64,000 bases of DNA from JBCBSP01 sp964550935 (GTDB lineage Bacteria; Pseudomonadota; Alphaproteobacteria; Caulobacterales; Maricaulaceae): positions 62,001 to 126,000 of the forward strand of contig CAZKBB010000001.1 of NCBI GenBank assembly GCA_964550935.1. Reading direction: 5' to 3'. Under the pieces are notes generated by a model. The model saw nothing but the letters and a program-made list of their open reading frames with translations. It was not told the DNA's origin and searched no databases. Each line of letters starts with the position of its first letter. Within the stretch, counting starts at the first letter, position 1. Position numbers and translations under genes: made by a program. Positions 9,124 to 16,010 of this stretch are shown piece after piece.

Positions 9124-10375
9124 GCGCGCGGCCCTTGATCACCGCGTCAGACCCGAACCTCGCGCGCGCGGCGTCCATGGCGCGCTCGGCCGCGGCGCGG
9201 CGCAGACCGTCAGGGTCGAGCAGGTCGCCGAGATCACCGCTCTCGGGCTGAAGCTCGCCATAGCCCGCCCCGATCAAGCGGTAGCGCACCCCGCCCGGCT
9301 CGTCGGCCAACAGATCGCGCACGGTCTGGAACAGCGTGTCGGCGAGCTGTGAGGGCTGCAAAAGCGTACGCCGGCGCGTCAGGGTGCGAAAATCCGCGCG
9401 CTTGAGCTTCAACACCACCACGCGGCCGGAGACGCCTTCGGCCTTCATCCGATCGGCCACCTTCACGCTGAGGCGCCAGAGCACGGCTTCCAGCTCGTTC
9501 TTGTTGGAAATATCGGTTTCGAACGTCGTTTCAGCGCTGACGCTCTTGCGCGCGCGCTCGGGATTGACCGCGCGCTCGTCATGACCGCCGGCCAGCTTGA
9601 AAAGGCGAAGGCCCGCCTCGCCGTAACGCTTCATCATCGCGACGTCGCCGCGTTTGCGCACGTGGGCGAGCGTGGACAGACCGTCCGCGCGCAGCTTCTT
9701 GGCGAAGGCCGGCCCGACCCCGTAGACCGCCTCCACCGGCTGCGCGGCCAGGAAGGCTGGCGCGTCTTCGCGGCCTAGAACCGCAAAGCCGTCCGGCTTG
9801 TCGAGGTCAGACGCGGTCTTGGCCAGAAACTTGTTGTAGCTGAGCCCGATCGAGGCGGTGACGCCCACCTCTTCCCTGATCCGGTTTTGAAGCCGCACGA
9901 GCGTCGCCGCCGGCGATGCGCCGTGAAGACGCTCGGTGCCGGACAGGTCCATGAACGCCTCGTCGATTGACAGCGGCTCCACCAGGGGCGTCACGTCGCG
10001 CATCATCTCACGGATGCGCCGGCCCTCGGTCGCGTAGACGTCCATGCGCGGGCGTACCACGACTGCGTCGGGACACGCCTTGAGCGCCTTGAACATGGGC
10101 ATGGCCGAGCGCACGCCGTAGAGGCGTGCGATGTAGCAAGCCGCCGAGACCACGCCGCGCCGTCCGCCGCCCACGACCACAGGCTGGTCTTCAAGCGTCG
10201 GGTCGTCGCGCTTCTCGATCGAGGCGTAGAAGGCGTCGCAGTCCAGATGCGCCACCGACAGCGCCTCGATCTCGCGATGGCGCGCCGCACGCACTGAGCC
10301 GCAGGCCGGGCAGGCGGTATCATCCGCAGCCACCGCGGCGGCGCAGTCCCGGCACACGCCCGGCGACGCGCTCAC
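9113..10375 (-). CDS. dinB: DNA polymerase IV (Y-family) with an N-terminal zinc-ribbon-like extension
   Basis: A 420-residue translesion DNA polymerase. Catalytic carboxylates are in HLDCDAFYASIEK and LSIDEAFMD, followed by SIGLSYNKFLAKTASD, the helix-hairpin-helix VYGVGPAFAKKL and the little-finger domain to the C terminus. Before the palm there are about 35 extra residues with CRDCAAAV...CPACGS, two CxxC pairs that could bind zinc; E. coli DinB lacks this. The GTG at 10375 overlaps the ROK kinase stop as GTGA and is preferred; another in-frame GTG at 10393 would add six residues. Translational coupling with the ROK gene is likely. No LexA operator was sought systematically. Confidence 0.93.
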   Translation of the reverse strand: MSASPGVCRDCAAAVAADDTACPACGSVRAARHREIEALSVAHLDCDAFYASIEKRDDPTLEDQPVVVGGGRRGVVSAACYIARLYGVRSAMPMFKALKACPDAVVVRPRMDVYATEGRRIREMMRDVTPLVEPLSIDEAFMDLSGTERLHGASPAATLVRLQNRIREEVGVTASIGLSYNKFLAKTASDLDKPDGFAVLGREDAPAFLAAQPVEAVYGVGPAFAKKLRADGLSTLAHVRKRGDVAMMKRYGEAGLRLFKLAGGHDERAVNPERARKSVSAETTFETDISNKNELEAVLWRLSVKVADRMKAEGVSGRVVVLKLKRADFRTLTRRRTLLQPSQLADTLFQTVRDLLADEPGGVRYRLIGAGYGELQPESGDLGDLLDPDGLRRAAAERAMDAARARFGSDAVIKGRALKR

Positions 10376-11283
10376 GGCAAGGCCTCGCGCCACAGCCAGG
10401 CCGCCCCGCGCACGCCAGAGGCCGCGCCATGCACGTTGCGCCGGACCTCAGTGCGCGGCTCGTCTGTAAAGACGTGCGTTTTCAACGCCGCTTCAAGGCG
10501 CTCCGGCAGGGCGTCGATCTGGGACAGCCCGCCGCCAAGTACGATGACGTGGGGGTCGAGGATGTTGACCACGACCGCAAGCGAGCGCGCGAGGCGGTCG
10601 AGCCAGCGCTCCAGCGCCTCGCGTTCGGCCTGTGCGCCCGCGGCGGCGCGCTCTGCGATCGCGCGCGCATCAGCGTCCTCGCCGGTCATGCGCTTGAACG
10701 CTGCGCTCAAGGCGGGGCCTGAGCACCAGGTCTCCACGCATCCTCGCCGGCCGCAAAAACATCCCGGACCGGGGCGCTCATCGTCGCGCGGCGAGGGCAG
10801 GGGTGTGTGGCCCCATTCGCCTGCGATATTGTCGAGCCCGGTCCAGAGCCGGCGCTCGATCACCACGCCGCCTCCCACTCCGGTGCCGAGGATCACTCCG
10901 AAGACCGAAGGCGCGTCCGTTCCCGCCCCGTCGATCGCTTCGGACAGGGCGAAGCAGTCGGCGTCGTTCGCCAGGCGCACCGAGCGCTGGAGCGCGTGCT
11001 CCATCAGCGCTTTGAGAGCGACGCCGTTAAGGTCGGTGGAGTTCGCATTGCGCACCCGCCCTGTTCGCGGATTGACCGAGCCGGGGTGGCCGACGCCCAA
11101 GGGAAGGGAGGCGGCCCCGATTCGCATCTCCACGTCCTGGACCAGGCGGCGCACGGTTTCAGCTTTCGCCTCAGGGCCTTGCGGAGTCGCTTCGCGCTGC
11201 GTCGCGAGCGTGCGTCCCTCGGCGTCGAGCGCGGCGACTTCGATTTTCGTGCCGCCCATATCGACGCCGATCAAGGCCTTCAT
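10372..11283 (-). CDS. ROK family sugar kinase (fructokinase/glucokinase-like)
   Basis: A 303-residue ROK-family kinase that phosphorylates a hexose with ATP in the cytoplasm. The nucleotide-binding GVDMGGTKIEVAALD starts the protein, the catalytic Asp is in VRLANDADCFALSEA, then comes GTGVGGGVV, and the ROK zinc-binding signature GCFCGRRGCVETWCSG is intact. An upstream open frame reaches 11355, but the ATG at 11283 has a strong ribosome-binding site (GAGGAAAGG) and begins at the kinase fold. It overlaps dinB by four bases. Which sugar it uses is not readable; nearby genes give no sugar context. Confidence 0.9.
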   Translation of the reverse strand: MKALIGVDMGGTKIEVAALDAEGRTLATQREATPQGPEAKAETVRRLVQDVEMRIGAASLPLGVGHPGSVNPRTGRVRNANSTDLNGVALKALMEHALQRSVRLANDADCFALSEAIDGAGTDAPSVFGVILGTGVGGGVVIERRLWTGLDNIAGEWGHTPLPSPRDDERPGPGCFCGRRGCVETWCSGPALSAAFKRMTGEDADARAIAERAAAGAQAEREALERWLDRLARSLAVVVNILDPHVIVLGGGLSQIDALPERLEAALKTHVFTDEPRTEVRRNVHGAASGVRGAAWLWREALP

Positions 11284-11455
11284 GGCTTTGCCTTTCCTCA
11301 GTATTTCGGCTAGGTTCTTATCTTGTTCCAGCCAGCGGTCCAAGCGCCGACTCATTCTTGATTAAGGAAGATCGGTTCTACTCCAACATGGATGGTCAAT
11401 AGCTCACGCCAAAAGGCGGAGCGATGGGGAAAGCGCGCACGCCATGCTGCAGGTC

Positions 11456-11821
11456 ATGCCGAAAAAAGTCCTGATCGTCGAAGACAACGAGCTGAACATG
11501 AAGCTGTTTCATGATCTGCTCGAGGCGCACGGGTTCGAGACCTTGCAAACGCGCGAGGGGCTCAAGGCGCTCGATATGGCGCGCGAACACCGCCCCGACC
11601 TGATCTTGATGGACATCCAACTGCCAGAGGTTTCCGGCCTTGAGGTCACCAAGTGGCTCAAGGACGACGACGATCTCTCGGCCATTCCGGTCGTGGCGGT
11701 CACGGCCTTCGCGATGAAGGGCGACGAGGAGCGCATCCGCGAAGGCGGATGCGAGGCCTATCTCTCCAAGCCGATCACCGTGACGACCTTTATCGAGACC
11801 GTGCGCCGGTTTCTCGACTAG
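11456..11821 (+). CDS. divK: Single-domain response regulator DivK
   Basis: A 121-residue stand-alone receiver domain. The acidic pocket is VEDNE near residues 8-12, the phosphoacceptor is Asp53 in LILMDIQLPEVSG, the conserved Thr is in VVAVTAFAM, and the Lys is in YLSKPIT. In Caulobacter, DivK is phosphorylated by PleC/DivJ and controls CckA-ChpT-CtrA signalling through DivL; here the identity rests on sequence and on the pleD neighbour 9 bases downstream. The ATG at 11456 (MPKKVLIVEDNE) is preferred to the in-frame ATG at 11444, which adds only four residues. A GANTC site lies in the upstream region. Confidence 0.95.
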   Translation: MPKKVLIVEDNELNMKLFHDLLEAHGFETLQTREGLKALDMAREHRPDLILMDIQLPEVSGLEVTKWLKDDDDLSAIPVVAVTAFAMKGDEERIREGGCEAYLSKPITVTTFIETVRRFLD

Positions 11822-11830
11822 GAGGGCGCC

Positions 11831-13186
11831 ATGAGCGGGCGCATACTCGTCGTCGACGACATCGAGTCGAACCGCCGCCTGCTCGAGGCGCGGCTCAGCG
11901 CCGAGTATTTCGAGGTGCTCCAGGCCGATTCCGGGCTCGCCGCGATTGAAGTCGCGCGCGCCGAATCACCCGACGTCATTCTGCTCGACGTGATGATGCC
12001 CGGGCTGGACGGGTTCGAGGCCTGCAAGCGCCTGAAAGCCGATCCGCGCACGCGCCATATTCCCGTCGTCATGGTCACCGCGCTGGATCAGCGCGAGGAC
12101 CGGATCAAGGGGCTGGAGTGCGGCGCGGACGACTTCCTGACCAAGCCGGTCAACGACATCGCGCTGTTCGCCCGCGTGCGCTCGCTCCTGCGGTTGAAGC
12201 TCGTGATGGACGAGCTGCGCCTGCGCGACGAAGCGCGCCGCCGGGTTGAGGAGCGCGAGAGCGAGCCTGAAGCCCCGCCCGGCGGCCATATTCTGGTCGC
12301 CGCGGCCGATCCGATCCAGGTGGAGCGTCTGTCCGAACGTCTGCCGTCACGGTTCAGCTGCGAGCCGGCGATCGAGCCGCGCGAAGCGGTCGCGCTGGCG
12401 CCGGCGGCCGAGCTGGTGCTGATCGATCTGTCCTCGCCGCGCTATGACGGGCTTCGTATCTGCGCGCGTCTTCGCGCCGATGCGGGCACGCGCCATATCC
12501 CGATCCTCGCCGTTGTGGATCCAGACGATACCGACACCATCGTGCGCGCGCTCGATCTGGGCGTCAGCGACATCGTCCCACGCCCGATCGACCCAGGCGA
12601 ACTCGCCGCGCGCGCCTCGACCCAGCTCAAACGCAAGCGCTACGCCGACCAGCTGCGAGACCGGCTGGAGGAGAGCGTCGAGATGGCGGTGACCGACCAG
12701 CTCACCGGGCTGCACAACCGGCGCTATCTGAGTTCGCGCCTGCGCACCGCGCTCGACGCGTTCGAGCTGAACGGCGAGCCGCTAAGCCTGGCGCTGTTCG
12801 ACGTGGATCACTTCAAGCGCATCAATGACAGCCGCGGCCACCAGGCCGGCGATGCGGTCCTTAAGGGCTTCGCCGCGCGCATGGGCGAGGCGATGCGCGC
12901 GATCGACGTGTCCGGGCGCTATGGCGGTGAGGAGTTCATGGTCATCCTCGCCGGGGCGGGTCTGGACCAGGCGCTCGCGACGGCGGAGCGCCTGCGCGCC
13001 GCGGTGGCGGACGCGCCGTTCAGGGCCGGCGAGGCGGACCTGGCGGTGACTGTCAGCGCCGGCGTCGCCGAGGCGGTCTGCGGCGATACGCCGGACAGCC
13101 TGATCGCGCGCGCCGACGCAGCGCTCTATCAAGCCAAGTCCGAAGGCCGAGACCGCGTGTGCGCGGCAGCAAAAAAGGCCGCGTGA
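11831..13186 (+). CDS. pleD: Response regulator/diguanylate cyclase PleD
   Basis: A 451-residue REC-REC-GGDEF protein making c-di-GMP. REC1 (residues 1-120) is complete, with Asp53 in LLDVMMPGLDG and Lys in FLTKPVND. REC2 (about 155-275) is degenerate: the Lys position reads VPRPID and the acidic pocket is reduced, as in the known adaptor domain of PleD. The cyclase domain (about 285-450) has the active-site GGEEF in RYGGEEFMVIL, and five residues upstream the inhibitory RxxD site (RAID), so product inhibition is expected. A strong ribosome-binding site (AGGAGGG) precedes the ATG. It forms an operon with divK. In Caulobacter it drives the swarmer-to-stalked transition. Confidence 0.96.
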   Translation: MSGRILVVDDIESNRRLLEARLSAEYFEVLQADSGLAAIEVARAESPDVILLDVMMPGLDGFEACKRLKADPRTRHIPVVMVTALDQREDRIKGLECGADDFLTKPVNDIALFARVRSLLRLKLVMDELRLRDEARRRVEERESEPEAPPGGHILVAAADPIQVERLSERLPSRFSCEPAIEPREAVALAPAAELVLIDLSSPRYDGLRICARLRADAGTRHIPILAVVDPDDTDTIVRALDLGVSDIVPRPIDPGELAARASTQLKRKRYADQLRDRLEESVEMAVTDQLTGLHNRRYLSSRLRTALDAFELNGEPLSLALFDVDHFKRINDSRGHQAGDAVLKGFAARMGEAMRAIDVSGRYGGEEFMVILAGAGLDQALATAERLRAAVADAPFRAGEADLAVTVSAGVAEAVCGDTPDSLIARADAALYQAKSEGRDRVCAAAKKAA

Positions 13187-13202
13187 GGATCACGCGACCT
13201 TT
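13171..13202 (-). terminator. Rho-independent terminator for rpmG, overlapping the 3' end of pleD
   Basis: On the minus strand a 13-bp stem (13202-13190 with 13186-13174; one U-G wobble in RNA) closes a 3-base loop and runs into six T residues (13176-13171). It lies 46 bases past the rpmG stop. The hairpin includes the last codons of pleD, so it could also act weakly on the plus strand, though the T run there is only three bases. Confidence 0.75.
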
Positions 13203-13247
13203 GGCGGGGCGGCGCTCGAAGCGCGCCCGATCATGAGGGCGTGAGGC

Positions 13248-13415
13248 CTACTTGATCTTGCCTTCCTTGAACTCGACGTGCTTACGCGCCACCGGGTCGT
13301 ACTTCTTCAGCACGAGCTTTTCGGTCATCGTGCGCGCGTTTTTCTTCGTCACGTAGAAGTAGCCGGTGCCCGCCGTGGAGTTCAGGCGGATCTTGATGGT
13401 GGTCGGCTTCGCCAT
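13248..13415 (-). CDS. rpmG: 50S ribosomal protein L33
   Basis: A 55-residue ribosomal protein of the large subunit. The sequence starts MAKPTTIKIRLNSTAG and ends VEFKEGKIK, with the family core YFYVTKKNARTM and KYDPVARKHV. Length matches L33 exactly. There is no zinc-binding CxxC pair, so it is the Cys-free type. The open frame upstream of 13415 is basic low-complexity read-through, and the ATG here gives the standard N terminus. It lies 85 bases beyond the stop of the MFS gene on the same strand and ends at the terminator at 13171-13202. Confidence 0.97.
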   Translation of the reverse strand: MAKPTTIKIRLNSTAGTGYFYVTKKNARTMTEKLVLKKYDPVARKHVEFKEGKIK

Positions 13416-13500
13416 GTCGCGCACCCGTCGAAATTTAAAACGCGCCGGAACGGTTTCCGGCGCTTGCGAGCGCGCGAACATACTCGCGCGCCCCGGCCTG

Positions 13501-14685
13501 TCAATGCTTCTGGATGTCCTTTTCCCGCCAGGCGAACACCAGATAGAGCCCGGCCGTCGCGGCGAAGGCCGCCAGCATGCCCCAGGGCCCCAGCCCATCC
13601 ATCGCCGCGCCCGCGATCGGCGGGCCGATCAGCGAGCCGAACCCGTAGGCGAAGATGAAGGCGGCGTTGGCTGTGGCGAGGGCGGCCAGACGCACGCGCT
13701 CGCCGATCAGCGCAAGGCCCACCGTGTAGAAGGCGCTCGCCAGCCCCACGAACAGGAAGATAAGCGGAACCACCGCCCATAGACGGGCTCCGACGACGGC
13801 GATGGCGAGCGCCAGGACCACAGCGCCCCCGGCGATCAGGCGCAGCATGGCGAGCCGCCCGATCCGGTCCGCGGCCCGGCCCAGCGGGATCTGCATCGCG
13901 ATGGCGCCGAGCGCGCCGACCGCCATCAAGCTGCCCACCGCCGCTTCAGTGAAGCCGAGCCGGGCGGCGTAGATCGGAAACATCGCAAACACGCCGGTCT
14001 CCAGCGCGCCGAACACGAAACCGGCCAGAATGGCGGCGGGCGCAAGGCGCGCGGTGGACCACATCGCGCCAAGTCCCGCCTCGTGGCGCGCCGGCGGCGC
14101 CAGGCCGGGCCCCTTCAACAGCGCGATCGGGATCGCTCCGGCGATAAAGATCGCCGCGGCGGCGAACCAGGGCGCGAACCCTTCAGACCCCAGAGCGGCG
14201 AGCACAAGCCCGCCGGAGCCGAACCCGGCCGACAACACCGTGGCGTAGACGGCCAGAAGGCTCGCACGGCTTTCAGGCTTGGCCAGCTGATTGATCCAGG
14301 TCTCGCTGCCCACGAAGATCACCGTCACGGCGAGCCCGGTCATGAAGCGCAAAACGAACCAGACGACCACGTCCGGCAGAAGCGGAAACAGCGCGATCCC
14401 GGCGCCGGTCATAACCGCGCCGCCTGCAAGCGCGGCGCGCGGGGGAACCCGCGCCAGGAGCGGCGGTATCAGCGGGGTGGCCACGATCGTGGAGAGCGCC
14501 GCGGCGGCGGCGTTCAGGCCCGCGATCTGGGCCGAGCCGGACATGGCTTCCAGATTAAGTGCGGTCAGGGGCATCAATAGGCCGTAGCCCGCCCCGGCGA
14601 GCGCCGCACACAAGATGGCCGCGACCAGCGAGCGGGTGCGCGCGGGCGAGGAAACGATCGCGGGGTCGGCGTCAGACGCGCTCAT
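13501..14685 (-). CDS. MFS transporter
   Basis: A 394-residue inner-membrane protein with about 12 hydrophobic segments in two halves. The loop motif between segments 2 and 3 is weak; GSETWINQLAKPESRASLLAVYAT in the first half (segment 5 region) and LGRAADRIGRLAML in the second half are typical of major-facilitator proteins of the sugar/drug group (YcaD-like). The N terminus is cytoplasmic and hydrophilic. It lies 7 bases downstream of the degenerate NUDIX gene on the same strand and may be in one operon with rnr and the two NUDIX genes. The substrate cannot be inferred. Confidence 0.88.
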   Translation of the reverse strand: MSASDADPAIVSSPARTRSLVAAILCAALAGAGYGLLMPLTALNLEAMSGSAQIAGLNAAAAALSTIVATPLIPPLLARVPPRAALAGGAVMTGAGIALFPLLPDVVVWFVLRFMTGLAVTVIFVGSETWINQLAKPESRASLLAVYATVLSAGFGSGGLVLAALGSEGFAPWFAAAAIFIAGAIPIALLKGPGLAPPARHEAGLGAMWSTARLAPAAILAGFVFGALETGVFAMFPIYAARLGFTEAAVGSLMAVGALGAIAMQIPLGRAADRIGRLAMLRLIAGGAVVLALAIAVVGARLWAVVPLIFLFVGLASAFYTVGLALIGERVRLAALATANAAFIFAYGFGSLIGPPIAGAAMDGLGPWGMLAAFAATAGLYLVFAWREKDIQKH

Positions 14686-14692
14686 GGACGCG

Positions 14693-15295
14693 CTATAGCG
14701 CGTGTTCGAGGCGGCGTCCCTGCCGGAAGCTCACGCGCACGGGCGGGATGCGTCGTTGCAATGCGATCATGGCGCGCGCGCCGAAGGTGGCGAGGGCGGG
14801 GTCGGCGAGCCTGTCCTCCAAGACCTGCGGGTCGAGCCAGAGCGTGCGTTCGGCCTCGGCCGGGCGCATCAGCGAGTTGGTCACTGCGCTCCAGGGCGCG
14901 GCGAAGACGCGCACATGCCGGCGCGGGCCCGCGTCGGGCGGGCTCAGCGCGCGGCCCAGATAGACCAGCGCAGAGCGATCGGGCTCCAGCCCATGCAGGC
15001 GCATCCGATCCCAGCCTTGCGCGTCCTGCGTCGGCGAGGCGTTCACGCGGCCGGGGCGCGCGATCAGCATGGCGAGCTCTTCAAACGCCGCAGCCAGCGC
15101 GGCGTCCATGAAGGCCGGCGCACGGCCCGGCGCCGCGCCGAGCGCGGCCGTGTCGATGGATGTCTCACGCCGCCCGAGCCGACCGTCATCGCGATCCGGC
15201 GCCCGTTCGGGCAAATACACGCGTTCGCCCCGTCGCGCCGCGGCGACTCGGCGTCCGTGCACGTCTGTGATGACGATCGCGGCGGTGTTCTGCAT
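14693..15295 (-). CDS. Degenerate NUDIX-like protein (probable non-catalytic paralogue of the neighbouring NUDIX gene)
   Basis: A 200-residue protein that I place in the NUDIX fold by comparison with its neighbour. The segment LGRALSPPDAGPRRHVRVF lines up with VARAITPPGRTRRFDAWFF of the gene at 15306-16010, and ALAAAFEELAMLIARPG lines up with AALRETAEETGLIVGEPG. In this copy the Nudix box residues are mostly lost: the RE and EE metal ligands are reduced and the leading GG is absent. Catalysis is therefore doubtful. The ATG at 15295 lies 10 bases after the upstream stop, suggesting coupled expression. The longer open frame to 15625 overlaps the NUDIX gene and is not used. Alternative: an unrelated hypothetical protein. 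Confidence 0.7.
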   Translation of the reverse strand: MQNTAAIVITDVHGRRVAAARRGERVYLPERAPDRDDGRLGRRETSIDTAALGAAPGRAPAFMDAALAAAFEELAMLIARPGRVNASPTQDAQGWDRMRLHGLEPDRSALVYLGRALSPPDAGPRRHVRVFAAPWSAVTNSLMRPAEAERTLWLDPQVLEDRLADPALATFGARAMIALQRRIPPVRVSFRQGRRLEHAL

Positions 15296-15305
15296 CAGCA
15301 AGCGC

Positions 15306-16010
15306 CTAAAGCGTGTCGAAGCGCGGTCCGGAGCGCGTGACGCGCGCGCAGCGCACCGGCGCGACGGCGCCGGCCAGCCGGCGCTCAAGCTCGCCCAGAA
15401 CGAAGCGGGTGATGATGGGCACGTCCAGGCGATGGGCCTCTTCAAGGCTCGCCCAGCGCAGATCCTCAAGCTCGCCGCTGCCGCAGATCTCGTCTGAGCC
15501 GCACACGCGCTCGGCGTCGGTCTGGAAAAACCAGGCGTCGAAGCGGCGCGTGCGCCCCGGCGGGGTGATCGCGCGCGCCACCAGATCAAGCCCGTCCGCG
15601 GCCGGCGCGGCGCCGGCCTTAGCAAAGGCGTTCCATTCCGGCTTCACCCGCCTGGGGTCCAGATCGCCCGGTTCGCCGACGATGAGGCCGGTCTCTTCAG
15701 CGGTCTCGCGCAGCGCCGCCGCCGCGGCGGCCCTGGCCCGGCGCGGGGTCAGCACCTTCGTCATCAGCGCCAAGACGTCCTCGCGCGGCTCGCTGGCGAG
15801 CGGGGCGAAGCCGTCGCCGCGATCCACGCGTCCGCCGGGAAAGACGTATTTTTGCGGCATGAAGACATGACCCTGCGCCCGCCGGCCGAGCAGAAGCTCC
15901 GTCTCCCCGCTCGCGCGCTTGCGAGTCAGGATGAGAGAGGCGGCGAGCTTCGGTCTCAGGGGCTTCGGCGCGGCGCTCGCGCTCGGCTCGGTGTGGGTCT
16001 CAGCGGTCAG
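15306..16010 (-). CDS. NUDIX hydrolase, probably starting at a CTG codon
   Basis: A predicted 234-residue NUDIX hydrolase of the long-insertion (NUDT8/NUDT19-like) type. The box is split: YVFPGGRVDRGDG, an insertion of about 30 residues, then LRETAEETGLIVG. The first in-frame ATG is at 15860, which would cut off the first strand: upstream codons read AASLILTRKRA and LLLGRRAQGHVF, clearly part of the fold. Between that ATG and the upstream stop at 16119-16121 there is no in-frame ATG, GTG or TTG. A CTG at 16010 overlaps the rnr stop as CTGA and has AAGAGG five bases upstream. I infer this is the start. A frameshift or sequencing error is the alternative. Confidence 0.75.
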   Translation of the reverse strand: MTAETHTEPSASAAPKPLRPKLAASLILTRKRASGETELLLGRRAQGHVFMPQKYVFPGGRVDRGDGFAPLASEPREDVLALMTKVLTPRRARAAAAAALRETAEETGLIVGEPGDLDPRRVKPEWNAFAKAGAAPAADGLDLVARAITPPGRTRRFDAWFFQTDAERVCGSDEICGSGELEDLRWASLEEAHRLDVPIITRFVLGELERRLAGAVAPVRCARVTRSGPRFDTL

